NCBI RefSeq assembly: GCF_000687455.2
Contig: NZ_JGVW01000071.1
Span: 1 to 44,176, forward strand
Direction of reading: 5' to 3'
Origin: Burkholderia sp. lig30
GTDB taxonomy: Bacteria > Pseudomonadota > Gammaproteobacteria > Burkholderiales > Burkholderiaceae
Length of the DNA: 44,176 nt
The notes beneath the pieces are model-generated. The model had not been told where the DNA came from and did not search any database. It saw only the letters and a list, made by a program, of their open reading frames with translations. This document shows, piece by piece, positions 35,040 to 43,960 of the stretch (positions are counted from its first letter, which is position 1; each line of letters opens with the position of its first letter). The position numbers and the translations under genes are program-made.

Positions 35040-35072
35040 GGCCCGATTGTCATTAATCGATAAAATCGGGCC
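35040..35072. promoter_or_regulatory. 33-bp dyad in the hydrolase / GlxA divergent region
   Basis: GGCCCGATT (35040-35048) and AATCGGGCC (35064-35072) are perfect complements around 15 AT-rich bases containing ATCGAT. The dyad ends 21 bases before the regulator's ATG. It is a candidate operator for the adjacent AraC-type protein, controlling both divergent genes. Confidence 0.5.
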
Positions 35073-35093
35073 AACCGATTCCCGGAGCCTGCG

Positions 35094-36095
35094 ATGTCCC
35101 CCGCCCCCGCTTCACCGTGGCCGCCTGCGCCCCCTGTCGTCGCCGTGGTCGCGTTCGACCGCATCAGCCCGTTCCACCTGTCGGTGCCATGCGTCGTGTT
35201 CGGCGAAGATCGGGAGGCGGCCGGGCTGCCCGTGTTCGATTTCCGCGTCTGCGCGGCCGACCCCGCCCCGATCGCGACGACGGGCGGCTTCACGATCGAT
35301 GCCCCGCACGGCCTCGATGCGCTGGCCGACGCGCAGATCGTCATCGTCCCGACCTGGCGCGACCCGGCGGAAACTCCGCCCGCTGCCCTGCTCGACGCGC
35401 TGCGCGCGCCCGCCGCCCGCGGCGCGCACATCGTCGGACTGTGCCTCGGCGCGTACGTACTCGCGGCCGCCGGGCTGCTCGACGGCCGACGCGCCACGAC
35501 GCACTGGGCATGGGCGGACGATTTCGCGCGGCGCTTTCCGCGCGTGAGGCTCGATCCGGATGTGCTGTATGTCGACGACGGCAACCTGACGACGTCTGCC
35601 GGCACCGCTGCAGGCCTCGACTGCTGCCTGCACGTGCTGCGCGGGCGCTACGGCACCGACGCCGCCAACCGGATCGCGCGGCGGCTCGTGATTCCGCCGC
35701 ATCGCCAGGGCGGGCAGGCGCAGTTCGTCGAACAGCCGGTCGCCGCGAACCCGCGCGACGCACGCCTCGCGGCCCTCCTCGACTGGGTACGCGCGCATCT
35801 CGACACCGCGCACAGTGTCGATTCGCTCGCGACGCGCGTGCTGATGAGCCGGCGCACGTTCACGCGCCACTTTCGGCAGGCGACCGGCACCAGTGTCGCG
35901 GCATGGCTCCAGGCCGAGCGGCTGGCGCGCGCGCAGCATCTGCTCGAAACGACCGGGCAGTCGATCGACGCGATCGCCCAGGCGGCCGGATACGGCTCGA
36001 CGGCTTCGCTGCGCCAGCATTTCGCGAGCGCGCTCGGCACGTCGCCGTCGGCCTATCGGCGGGAGTTTCGTGGCGCCGCCAACCTGCGCGGCTGA
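35094..36095 (+). CDS. GlxA-family transcriptional regulator (DJ-1/PfpI plus AraC domains)
   Basis: The 333-aa regulator has an N-terminal class-I amidotransferase/DJ-1-like domain (about 15-195). The nucleophile-elbow cysteine is retained in GLCLGAYVLAA (C117), and HW follows in RRATTHWAW. The C-terminal AraC/XylS double HTH covers about residues 222-325 and includes LMSRRTFTRHFRQATG and AGYGSTASLRQHF. It is similar in layout to FtrA/GlxA/GbdR-type proteins. Its partner gene, the divergent hydrolase, is the likely target. The ligand is unknown. Confidence 0.9.
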   Translation: MSPAPASPWPPAPPVVAVVAFDRISPFHLSVPCVVFGEDREAAGLPVFDFRVCAADPAPIATTGGFTIDAPHGLDALADAQIVIVPTWRDPAETPPAALLDALRAPAARGAHIVGLCLGAYVLAAAGLLDGRRATTHWAWADDFARRFPRVRLDPDVLYVDDGNLTTSAGTAAGLDCCLHVLRGRYGTDAANRIARRLVIPPHRQGGQAQFVEQPVAANPRDARLAALLDWVRAHLDTAHSVDSLATRVLMSRRTFTRHFRQATGTSVAAWLQAERLARAQHLLETTGQSIDAIAQAAGYGSTASLRQHFASALGTSPSAYRREFRGAANLRG

Positions 36096-36098
36096 ACG

Positions 36099-36125
36099 CC
36101 GCCGCCCGACGGTGCCGGGCGGCGG
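36099..36125. terminator. Ten-bp GC hairpin between convergent GlxA and SRPBCC genes
   Basis: CCGCCGCCCG (36099-36108) and CGGGCGGCGG (36116-36125) pair perfectly around a seven-base loop. It begins three bases after the regulator's stop. There is no T-run. It is probably a bidirectional transcript-end hairpin. Confidence 0.55.
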
Positions 36126-36144
36126 CCGGAGAAAGGACGGGCGG

Positions 36145-36861
36145 TCAGCCGATGTTGAACCAGCGCGCCGCGTAGAGCAGCAGCGCCACCACGACGATCA
36201 TCGCCGCCCATGCCCAGACGGGCACCGGATTGGATTCCCGATGATGCAGCGCGCTCGCCGCGCGGCCGGTCAGCGCGCCGCCGAGGTGGTGCGGCGGGGA
36301 ACGTTTCGCGGCGCCCGTCAGCGGCGCCGGCCGCAGGAACACGTGCTGCCGGCGCGGCTGGCCGCTGCGCGCGCGATTCGGCGCGAGGCCGTGCTTGGCC
36401 TGCACCACCTCGCAGAACTCGCCGAAGAAATCGTCGACCCATTCGTGCAGCGCATGCTCGATCTGGCGGGCCGGCAGCTCGGCGAGCGGCCCGGTCGCGG
36501 TCGCCCACACCGTGTACTCGATGCGGGTCGCGTCCGCGCCCGGCGCGTCCGGACGCAGCACGACGTCGATCTGGCCGCGCAGCGCGCCGATGCCATCGGC
36601 GCGCGCCTTGAAGTTCAGGGTCCGCTGCGTCTGCGCGTCGCCGGACGCATCGGCGTCGTGGCGCGCCACGTGCGCGCGCACGTCGTAGCGCGCGCGCAGC
36701 GGGCCGAGCGGCACGGTCAGCGTGAGCGCGTACTCGCCATGCGCGAGCCGTATCAGCGATTCGCAATGATCGAAACTCGCGCGCAGCAGCGCGAGATCCT
36801 GTAGCGCCTCCCGGACAACCGACGGCGCAAGCGGGATGCGTAACGCGTCGTTCAGTTCCAT
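36145..36861 (-). CDS. CoxG-like SRPBCC protein with C-terminal membrane anchor
   Basis: The 238-aa product has an SRPBCC/START-like fold of the CoxG (PF06240) type over about residues 1-150. A basic linker follows, then a single C-terminal transmembrane helix (AWAAMIVVVALLLYAARWF). CoxG anchors CO dehydrogenase in carboxydotrophs, but no cox genes are present here, so the role is open. The start at 36861 gives MELNDALRIP, and the frame extends further upstream into the DUF427 gene without support. It lies 28 bases downstream of the DUF427 gene on the same strand and is likely co-transcribed with it. Confidence 0.8.
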   Translation of the reverse strand: MELNDALRIPLAPSVVREALQDLALLRASFDHCESLIRLAHGEYALTLTVPLGPLRARYDVRAHVARHDADASGDAQTQRTLNFKARADGIGALRGQIDVVLRPDAPGADATRIEYTVWATATGPLAELPARQIEHALHEWVDDFFGEFCEVVQAKHGLAPNRARSGQPRRQHVFLRPAPLTGAAKRSPPHHLGGALTGRAASALHHRESNPVPVWAWAAMIVVVALLLYAARWFNIG

Positions 36862-36889
36862 GATGTCTCCCCGATGAACGCTCGCCGCG

Positions 36890-37246
36890 TCAGGATGTCT
36901 CGATGATCCTGTCCACCCGCGCGGCATCGAAGGCGACATAGCATGCGAGCGCATGTGCCGCCTCGACCGGTTCCTCGTAACTCCATGCGGCGTTCTCGAC
37001 GACGCCGTCTTCGGTCTGCAAGTCGAAATGACACGCCTGCCCCTTGAGCGCGCAGACGGTCTTCAAGCCCGACGACACGAGCCGGTGCATGTTGACGTCT
37101 GCGCGGGGCAGATAATGGACGTCCGGCAGGCCCGTCTCGCGCACCGTCAGCGCCCCGTGCGAATCGGCGTACGTGATGCCCTGATGGATCACGCGCACGC
37201 GATGGCGGTTCGGCACGATTTCGATACGAGAGTCGGTGGCGGACAT
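36890..37246 (-). CDS. DUF427 domain protein
   Basis: The 118-aa protein matches the DUF427 pattern: RVRVIHQGITYADSHGALTV, VHYLPRADVNM, and the C-terminal AAWSYEEPVEAA-type block. DUF427 proteins are small beta-rich cytoplasmic proteins of unknown biochemical function. It starts the two-gene minus-strand run with the CoxG-like gene. Confidence 0.9.
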   Translation of the reverse strand: MSATDSRIEIVPNRHRVRVIHQGITYADSHGALTVRETGLPDVHYLPRADVNMHRLVSSGLKTVCALKGQACHFDLQTEDGVVENAAWSYEEPVEAAHALACYVAFDAARVDRIIETS

Positions 37247-37296
37247 CGTTCTCCCCTGCGGGCGGCCCGAATGCCAGCGAGGGCCGCATCAAGACG

Positions 37297-37325
37297 AAAA
37301 AGCCACGGCCCGAAGACCGTGGCTT
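37297..37325 (-). terminator. Rho-independent terminator downstream of mucD
   Basis: AAGCCACGG (37300-37308) and CCGTGGCTT (37317-37325) form a nine-bp stem with an eight-base loop. An A-run at 37297-37301 reads as U-run on the minus strand. It lies 115 bases past the mucD stop. Confidence 0.8.
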
Positions 37326-37439
37326 CATTATCGGCGAAACTCGCACGAATTGCGCATCCGTCGTGCGCTTGTTGCGCGCGCCACGCGAACACCTCCGTCG
37401 CGGCCCTTCGCCGGCACGGCGCCGCCGCGCCCGGCCGGA

Positions 37440-38918
37440 TCAGCTCAGGTCGACCGGGACGAAGATCTGCGCGTTGTCGCGCTGGATCAGGAGCGCCAGG
37501 CTGTTGCCCGCCCCCTTCACCGCGTCGCGCAGTTGCTCGGGGCTCGTCACCGGCCGGCCGTTCACCGCGAGAATCACGTCGCCCGGCTGGATGCCGGCGC
37601 TCGCCGCCGGGCCGCTCGCCTGCTGCACGAGCAACCCGTGCGACAGCGACGCCGTACTGCGCTCCTGCGGCGACAGCGGGCGGACCGCGACGCCGAGGCG
37701 GCCCTGCTCGACGGGGCCGCCGTCGCTTGCCGCCGCCTTGCCGTCGGCGAGCGTGCCGAGCGTCACGCTGACCGACTTCTTGGCCTTGTCGCGCCAGATC
37801 TGCAGATCGGCCCTGGAGCCCGGCTTCAGGTTCGCGATCTGCGACGGCAGCGTCGTCGAATCGCCGACCGGCGTGCCGTTCACCGACAGGATCACGTCGC
37901 CCGGCTGCAGGCCGGCCTTCGCCGCCGGCCCGCTCGGGTCGACCGAGCTGACGAGCGCGCCGTCGGGTTTCGCCAGGCCGAACGAGCTGGCGAGCGTCTG
38001 GTTCATCCCCTGCACCGCGACGCCGAGGCGCCCGCGGCTCACGTGGCCCGTCTTCACGAGCTCGTCCTTCACCTTCATCGCCTCGTTGATCGGGATCGCG
38101 AACGACAGCCCCTGGAAGCCGCCGGTTTGCGAATAGATCATCGAGTTGATGCCGATCACCTCGCCCTGCAGGTTGAACAGCGGGCCGCCGGAGTTGCCGG
38201 GATTGACCGGCACGTCGGTCTGGATGAACGGCGTGTAGTTCTCGTCGGGCAGCGCGCGCGACTTCGCGCTGATGATGCCGGAGGTCACGGTGTTGTCGAA
38301 GCCGTACGGCGAGCCGATTGCCACGACCCACTGGCCGACCTTGCTTTGCGCCGGATCGCCGATCTTCACGGTCGGCAGGTCGTTCGCGTCGATCTTCAGC
38401 ACCGCGACGTCGGACTGCTTGTCCGCGCCGACCACCTTCGCCTTGTATTCGCGCTTGTCGGTCAGCTTGACGGTGACCACGTTCGCGCCGTCGACCACGT
38501 GCGCATTCGTCAGAATATAGCCGTCGGTGCTGGTGATGAAGCCCGAGCCGAGGCTCGCGCTCGGCTGGTCGTCCGGCTGCGCGCCGCCGCCCATGCCGGG
38601 GATCTGCCCGTAGAAGTGCCGGAAGAACTGGTAGAACGGATCGCCCGGATCGACCGGGATCTGCGGCACGCGCTGCGCGACCTGCTTCACGACGTGCTTC
38701 GCGCTGATATTGACGACCGCCGGGCCGTAAGTCTCGACCAGCCCGGAAAAATCCGGAATGCCGGTCTTGGCGGCGGCTTCGGCCGGCATCAGCGCTGCTG
38801 CTGCGGCCGGCGCGATGATCTGCGGCTCCGCATGGCGCGTGCCCGCGACATAGCCGGCGGCCAACGCAGCCGCCACGGCAACCGCCACTGCACCGCGCGC
38901 CAGGAATCGGGTATTCAT
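37440..38918 (-). CDS. mucD: Periplasmic serine protease MucD/DegP (HtrA family)
   Basis: This Do-family protease-chaperone degrades misfolded envelope proteins. The 492-aa product has an N-terminal hydrophobic export segment, then a trypsin-like domain with triad H140 (TNAHVV), D170 (QSDVAVL) and S243 (GNSGGP). Two PDZ domains follow (about 290-370 and 400-480, each with a GDVIL block). It matches the HtrA protease beside a two-component system in B. cenocepacia, needed for stress growth. GAGGAGG precedes the ATG. The promoter carries four CTTAA sites likely bound by the adjacent response regulator. Confidence 0.93.
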   Translation of the reverse strand: MNTRFLARGAVAVAVAAALAAGYVAGTRHAEPQIIAPAAAAALMPAEAAAKTGIPDFSGLVETYGPAVVNISAKHVVKQVAQRVPQIPVDPGDPFYQFFRHFYGQIPGMGGGAQPDDQPSASLGSGFITSTDGYILTNAHVVDGANVVTVKLTDKREYKAKVVGADKQSDVAVLKIDANDLPTVKIGDPAQSKVGQWVVAIGSPYGFDNTVTSGIISAKSRALPDENYTPFIQTDVPVNPGNSGGPLFNLQGEVIGINSMIYSQTGGFQGLSFAIPINEAMKVKDELVKTGHVSRGRLGVAVQGMNQTLASSFGLAKPDGALVSSVDPSGPAAKAGLQPGDVILSVNGTPVGDSTTLPSQIANLKPGSRADLQIWRDKAKKSVSVTLGTLADGKAAASDGGPVEQGRLGVAVRPLSPQERSTASLSHGLLVQQASGPAASAGIQPGDVILAVNGRPVTSPEQLRDAVKGAGNSLALLIQRDNAQIFVPVDLS

Positions 38919-38936
38919 CGCTTGACCTCCTCGTTC

Positions 38937-38999
38937 ATTACACCGCAGCGTAACGGCGCTGACTTAAAGGAGGCTTAACCCGCCTTAAACCGGGCTTAA
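38937..38999 (-). promoter_or_regulatory. mucD promoter with four phased CTTAA (PmrA/QseB-type) sites
   Basis: CTTAA occurs at 38963, 38974, 38984 and 38995, so spacing is 11, 10 and 11 bases, one helical turn each. The PmrA/BasR/QseB box is CTTAA-N5/6-CTTAA, so two boxes are stacked here. A -10-like TGTAAT (38942-38937, minus strand) lies about 20 bases downstream of the proximal site, a typical activator geometry. Confidence 0.65.
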
Positions 39000-39076
39000 G
39001 CACCGGATCGGGGCCAGTTTGCGCGAACGACGGACCGTTCCGCGGGCGCGGAACGCGCGCTGCCGGGCGAAGGCGT

Positions 39077-40417
39077 TCAAACGGCAGCCGGCGCCTCGTC
39101 GGCCGGCACCTCGGCTTCCCGGAACACCACGCTGACGAGAAGGCCGCCCGCCGCCGCTTCGCCGAGCGACACAGTCGCGCCCTGCTGCGCCGCGACGCGC
39201 TTGACGATCGCAAGCCCGAGGCCGCTGCCCGACACGTCGGTGCGCCCGCGCGCGGAGCTGTCCCGGTAGAAGCGGTCGAACACCCGCTCGCGCTCGCCGG
39301 GCGGAATCCCCGGCCCGCTGTCGCCGATCTGCACGCATGCGCGGCCAGCCGCGTCGCGCGTCAGCGACACGTCGATGCGACCGCCTTCCGGCGTGTACTT
39401 GACCGCATTGTCGAGCAGGTTGCCGAACATCACGCGCAACGCGGCCACGTCGGCGACGACCGCCGCGGGCCGCGCGTCCTCGAAGCCGAGATCGATGCGG
39501 CGGCGCTGCGCGAGCGGCGCATGCGCGGCCACGCATTCGGCGAGCAGCGCCTGCAGGTCGATCCGCTCGCGCACCGTGCCGCCGTCCGGCTCGGCCCGCG
39601 CGAGCGCGAGCAGCTGCTCGGCGAGGCGCGTCGCGCGCGTCACGCCGCTTTGCAGATCGGCGAGCGCCTCGCGGCGCGTATCGTCGTCTTTCGCGCGCGC
39701 GACGAGCTGCGCCTGGATCTGCACGGCCGCGAGCGGCGTGCGCAATTCGTGCGCGGCGTCGGCGACGAACGCCTTCTGCGTGTCGAGCGCGGCCGACAGG
39801 CGCGCGAGCAGGCGGTTCAGCGCGCGCACGAGCGGCTGCACCTCGAGCGGCAGCGGCGCGTCGGCCAGCGGATCGAGCGCCTCGGGCCGGCGTGCCTCGA
39901 CCGCGCGCGTCACGCGGCGCAGCGGCGCGAGCCCGCGCCCGACGATCACCCACACCGCGGCGCCGAGGAACGGCAACAGCACGATCAGCGGCCACAGCGT
40001 GCGCAGCGCGACGTTCGCCGCGAGCCGGTTGCGCACCGACACCGGCTGCGCAAGCTGCACGACGTTGTCACCGACGATCGCGCCATAGACGCGCCATTCG
40101 CCGCGATCCGTGTGCTCGGTCGAGAAGCCCAGCTCGGCGCGCGGCGCGATCGGCGCGCGCGGATGCGAGAAATACATCAGCACGCCGTTGCGGTTCCAGA
40201 TCTGGATCACGATGCCCTCGTCGCCGTTGGTGCGCGAGCCGAACACCTGCGAGAACGGCTCGGACGGCAGCGCGGCGGCGATTTCCTGCAGCTGATAGTC
40301 GAACAGCTCGTTCGCCTCGGCGAGCGCCTGCCGGTAAATCAGCCAGCCGGCCACGCCGACGCCCGCGACCACGATCGCCAGCAGCCAGATCAGCAATTGA
40401 TGACGGATGGACCTCAC
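39077..40417 (-). CDS. Sensor histidine kinase (QseC/PmrB-like)
   Basis: The 446-aa membrane kinase has TM1 (about 8-28), a periplasmic sensor loop (about 30-138) and TM2 (about 140-160). A HAMP-like linker follows, then the dimerisation box FVADAAHELRTPLAA (H223). The ATPase motifs are N (FGNLLDNAVKYTP), G1 (DSGPGIPP) and G2 (SGSGLGLAIV). It starts three bases after the response-regulator stop. Family and neighbouring CTTAA box suggest QseC/PmrB-like control of envelope stress, but the signal is unknown. Confidence 0.92.
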   Translation of the reverse strand: MRSIRHQLLIWLLAIVVAGVGVAGWLIYRQALAEANELFDYQLQEIAAALPSEPFSQVFGSRTNGDEGIVIQIWNRNGVLMYFSHPRAPIAPRAELGFSTEHTDRGEWRVYGAIVGDNVVQLAQPVSVRNRLAANVALRTLWPLIVLLPFLGAAVWVIVGRGLAPLRRVTRAVEARRPEALDPLADAPLPLEVQPLVRALNRLLARLSAALDTQKAFVADAAHELRTPLAAVQIQAQLVARAKDDDTRREALADLQSGVTRATRLAEQLLALARAEPDGGTVRERIDLQALLAECVAAHAPLAQRRRIDLGFEDARPAAVVADVAALRVMFGNLLDNAVKYTPEGGRIDVSLTRDAAGRACVQIGDSGPGIPPGERERVFDRFYRDSSARGRTDVSGSGLGLAIVKRVAAQQGATVSLGEAAAGGLLVSVVFREAEVPADEAPAAV

Positions 40418-40420
40418 GCG

Positions 40421-41083
40421 TCAGACTTCCTTGACGACCATGTAGCCGAGCCCGCGCACGTTGCGGATCAGGTCGGAGCCGAGCTTCTTGCGCAGCGCGT
40501 GGATGTAGACCTCGACCGCGTTGCTGCCGATCTCCTCGCCCCAGCCGTACATCTTCTCCTCGAGCTGGCTCTTCGACAGCACCGCACCCGGCCGGGCGAG
40601 CAGCGCCTCGAGCAGCGCGAACTCTCGCGCCGACAGCGCAACGGGCGCGCCGTCGAGCGTCACCTGGTGCGACGCCGGGTCGAGCGTCAGCCCGCCGTGG
40701 CGGATCAGCGACTCGCTGCGCCCCGCCTGGCGGCGCATCAGCGCGCGCATCCGCGCGCCCAGTTCGTCGAGGTCGAACGGCTTGACGAGATAGTCGTCCG
40801 CGCCCGCGTCGAGCCCCTTCACGCGGTCTGCGATCGCGTCGCGCGCGGTGACGATCAACACCGGCAGCGACAGCCCGCGCGCGCGCAGCGCGCGCAGCAC
40901 CTCGATGCCGTCGCGCTTCGGCAAGCCCAGATCGAGCAGCAGCAGGTCATACGCCTCGCCGCCGAGCGCGGTCAGCGCCGCGTCGCCATCCTGCACCCAG
41001 TCGACCGCGAAACCGTCGGCGCGCAGCGCCTTGCGTACGCCTTCGGCGATCATCCGGTCGTCTTCGACAAGCAAAATCCGCAT
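40421..41083 (-). CDS. OmpR-family response regulator (QseB/PmrA-like)
   Basis: The 220-aa regulator has a receiver domain with acidic pocket E7/D8/D9, phosphoacceptor D51 (LLLLDLGLPKRDG), switch Thr in VTARD and Lys in VKPFD. The C-terminal OmpR winged helix includes LSAREFALLEALLARPG and NAVEVYIHALRKKLG. It is first in the regulator-kinase pair, and mucD lies downstream on the same strand. QseB/PmrA-type regulators recognise CTTAA repeats, exactly what precedes mucD. Confidence 0.93.
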   Translation of the reverse strand: MRILLVEDDRMIAEGVRKALRADGFAVDWVQDGDAALTALGGEAYDLLLLDLGLPKRDGIEVLRALRARGLSLPVLIVTARDAIADRVKGLDAGADDYLVKPFDLDELGARMRALMRRQAGRSESLIRHGGLTLDPASHQVTLDGAPVALSAREFALLEALLARPGAVLSKSQLEEKMYGWGEEIGSNAVEVYIHALRKKLGSDLIRNVRGLGYMVVKEV

Positions 41084-41253
41084 CCTGGTCCGCGTCCATC
41101 GAGCGAGTCAAACATGCTGGCCATTGTAGCGCCGCCGCCGGAGCCGGCGGCCAGGCGCGGCCAATTTCATCGGACCTGGCCGCGCTTGTCTCTACAATGT
41201 GCGCTTCGCGCCACGCGCACTCCGTCAGACCCCGCTTTTCCGTCACCCGTCAC

Positions 41254-42771
41254 ATGCCGATTTTCGCCCCCGCCGTCCGGTTCGCGCCCCGCGCCCGGCT
41301 GTGCCTGCGCGCCGCCGCCGTCCTCGTCGCCTCCGCCACGCTCGCCTTCGCGCCGCCCGCGCAAGCCCGCAAGAAGGTCAAGCCGCCAGTCGCCACCGCC
41401 GCCGCGCGCGCGGAGCTGCCCGCGAGCGTGCTCGGCGCGCTGCAGCGCGCGAAGGTGCCCGCGTCGGCCATCAGCGTCGTCGTCGAGCGGATCGGCGCCC
41501 CGGCGCCGATCGTCGCGTGGAACGCGGACCGCCCGATGCTGCCGGCGTCGACGATGAAACTCGTCACCACCTACGCCGGCCTGTCGATGCTCGGCCCCGA
41601 CTACCGCTGGCGCACCAGCGCCTACGCGGACGGCACGCTGGACCCGGACGGCACGCTGCACGGCAACCTCTACGTCAAGGGCACCGGCGACCCGAAGCTC
41701 GTGCCCGAGGAACTGATCGACCTGGTCGACAAGATCCGCAAGGCGGGCATTCGCCGCATCGACGGCGGCCTCGTGCTCGACAAGAGCTATTTCGCGGCGT
41801 CCACGCGCGATCTGCCGCCGTTCGACGACGACGCGAGCGCGCCGTACAACGTCGGCCCCGATCCGCTGATGTACGCGTTCAAGGCGCTGTCGTTCACGGT
41901 GACGCCGGGCGAGGACGGCAAGGTCGCCGTCGACGTGCTGCCGGCGCTGTCGAACCTGTCGGTCGACAACCAGCTCGTCGAAGGCAACGGCTCGTGCGGC
42001 GCGGCCGCCGCCGCCGCGCGCCCGGCGCTGGCGACGGGCGCCAGCGGCACGCTGACCGCGTCGTTCGCGGGCGACTATCCGCTGCGCTGCGGCCCGCGCA
42101 CGACCAATCTCGCGATCCTCGACCACAGCACGTTCTTCACGCGCGGCTTCCTCGCGCTGTGGCAGCAGGCGGGCGGCACCTTCGACGGCGCGATCAGCGA
42201 AGGCAAGGTGCCGGGGAACGCGCGCCCGGTCGCCGTGCATCACGGCCCGGTGCTCGCGAGCGTCGTCTACGACATCAACAAGTTCAGCAACAACGTGATG
42301 GCGCGCAACCTGTTCCTCTCCATCGGCGCCGCCGCGGGCAAGCCGCCCGCGACGACCGAGCAGTCGAGCCTGGCGATCCACGCGTTCCTGCAGAAAAGCG
42401 GCATCCCGATGCCCGATCTCGCGCTCGACAACGGCTCGGGCCTGTCGCGCGACGAGCACGTGAGCGCGCTGTCGCTCGCGGCGCTCCTGCAGGCGGCCAA
42501 CGCGAGCCCCGTCGGGCAGGTGTTCATCGATTCGCTGCCGATCGCCGGCATCGACGGGACGATGAAGAACCGCCTCACCAACGCGCCGGTGCTCGGCAAC
42601 GCGCACATCAAGACCGGCACGCTGCGCGACGTGCGCGCGATCGCCGGCTACGTCGCGGGCGCGGACGGCTCGAGCTACGTCGTCGTCAGCTTCATCAACG
42701 ACGATCACGCGGAGGCCGCGCGCGCCGCGCACGACAGCCTGCTCGAATGGGTTTACGCGGGCGCGCGCTGA
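41254..42771 (+). CDS. dacB: D-alanyl-D-alanine carboxypeptidase/endopeptidase DacB (PBP4 type)
   Basis: This periplasmic class C penicillin-binding protein trims or cleaves peptidoglycan cross-links. The 505-aa product has a signal peptide ending about APPAQA (residue 37). Active-site motifs are STMK (S99-K102), SNN (345-347) and KTG (453-455). The large insert between the first two motifs is typical of PBP4/DacB. ATG 41254 was chosen as the family start, and an in-frame alternative lies at 41197. It is divergent from the response regulator across 170 bases. Confidence 0.93.
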   Translation: MPIFAPAVRFAPRARLCLRAAAVLVASATLAFAPPAQARKKVKPPVATAAARAELPASVLGALQRAKVPASAISVVVERIGAPAPIVAWNADRPMLPASTMKLVTTYAGLSMLGPDYRWRTSAYADGTLDPDGTLHGNLYVKGTGDPKLVPEELIDLVDKIRKAGIRRIDGGLVLDKSYFAASTRDLPPFDDDASAPYNVGPDPLMYAFKALSFTVTPGEDGKVAVDVLPALSNLSVDNQLVEGNGSCGAAAAAARPALATGASGTLTASFAGDYPLRCGPRTTNLAILDHSTFFTRGFLALWQQAGGTFDGAISEGKVPGNARPVAVHHGPVLASVVYDINKFSNNVMARNLFLSIGAAAGKPPATTEQSSLAIHAFLQKSGIPMPDLALDNGSGLSRDEHVSALSLAALLQAANASPVGQVFIDSLPIAGIDGTMKNRLTNAPVLGNAHIKTGTLRDVRAIAGYVAGADGSSYVVVSFINDDHAEAARAAHDSLLEWVYAGAR

Positions 42772-42779
42772 GCGTCGAA

Positions 42780-42799
42780 GCGGGGCCCGGGCGCCCCGC
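42780..42799. terminator. GC hairpin after dacB
   Basis: GCGGGGC (42780-42786) and GCCCCGC (42793-42799) pair around six bases, eight bases past the dacB stop. No T-run follows. The remaining gap to the next gene (about 170 bases) shows only a good Shine-Dalgarno near its end. Confidence 0.45.
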
Positions 42800-42969
42800 C
42801 CCCCGCCACGCGGGTTCGGTGGAAACCCGGTCCTCAGAGGGAACCCTCTACGCTCGTCTCTCGCGTGCCGCGTCGTGATTGCGTAGGCTGTCGAGCTGAC
42901 CCGGGAACGACCACCGGGCGCGCTGCCCGGTCACAAGATTCGCCAGGGGACAGGAGAGGAGACACCATC

Positions 42970-43890
42970 ATGCGATTCGACGTCGAATGGCTGCTGCTCG
43001 CGCTCGCGCCCGTTTTCCTGATGTGCATCGGCTGGGAAGCATGGCACTTCGCGCGCACGCGCGCGCAGGATCGCGTCTACGGCTGGCGGGATACGCTGTG
43101 CAACGCGGCGCTCGCACTGATGCACCAGGGCGCGGACAAGATCGCGTGGCTGTTCGTGATCCCGTTGTACGCGTACTGTTACCAGCACTACAGATTGCTC
43201 ACCTGGCACGACACCTGGCTGTCGTTCGTCGTTCTGTTCGTCGCGCAGGATCTGCTTTATTACGTCTTCCATCGGGCGAGCCACCGCGTGCGCTGGCTGT
43301 GGGCCGCACACGTCGTGCACCACTCGTCCGAGCGGATGAATTTCTCGACCGCGATGCGCCAGAGCCTCATGTATCCGGTGGCCGGCATGTGGGCGTTCTG
43401 GCTGCCGCTCGCCTTCCTCGGCTTTCCCCCGCAGCAGATCGTCGGCATCGTGCTCGTCAACCTCGCGTTCCAGTTCTTCGTCCATACGCAGGCGATCGGC
43501 AAGCTCGGCTGGCTCGAATACGTGCTCAACACGCCGTCGATCCATCGCGCGCATCACGCGCGCAACCCGCGCTACATCGATCGCAACTATGCGGGCGTGC
43601 TGGTGATCTGGGATCGCCTGTTCGGCAGCTTCGTCGAGGAAACGCAGGACGATCCGCCGGATTACGGGATCGTCGAGCCGCTCGGCTCGAACAATCCGCT
43701 CGTCGCGACGTTCCACGAATGGTTTTCGATGGCGGCCGACGCGTGGCGTGTCGCCGGCTGGCGCAACAAGCTGCGCGCAGTGTTCGGCCCGCCCGAATGG
43801 GCGAGCGCGTATCACGCGCGCGCCGCCGGCGGCGGCGCGGCGAGCGGACATGGCGCCGCGCCCCTCGCCACATCGCGAGGCGAACGCTAG
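42970..43890 (+). CDS. Sterol desaturase / fatty-acid hydroxylase superfamily protein
   Basis: The 306-aa integral-membrane di-iron protein has several hydrophobic helices and the His clusters of the family: HRASH (101-105), HVVHH (114-118) and HRAHH (192-196), plus a nearby H in FVHTQ. Such enzymes hydroxylate or desaturate lipids, and the substrate in Burkholderia is unknown. An AGGAGAGGAG-like Shine-Dalgarno precedes ATG 42970. The C-terminal 30 or so residues are low-complexity Ala/Gly. It has no obvious operon partner. Confidence 0.9.
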   Translation: MRFDVEWLLLALAPVFLMCIGWEAWHFARTRAQDRVYGWRDTLCNAALALMHQGADKIAWLFVIPLYAYCYQHYRLLTWHDTWLSFVVLFVAQDLLYYVFHRASHRVRWLWAAHVVHHSSERMNFSTAMRQSLMYPVAGMWAFWLPLAFLGFPPQQIVGIVLVNLAFQFFVHTQAIGKLGWLEYVLNTPSIHRAHHARNPRYIDRNYAGVLVIWDRLFGSFVEETQDDPPDYGIVEPLGSNNPLVATFHEWFSMAADAWRVAGWRNKLRAVFGPPEWASAYHARAAGGGAASGHGAAPLATSRGER

Positions 43891-43960
43891 CGGATGTTCA
43901 CGCTCATGACGGGCTTGCGCCGGCGGTCAGGCCGGCCGCGGTGCGACAGGCGCCGCGATG

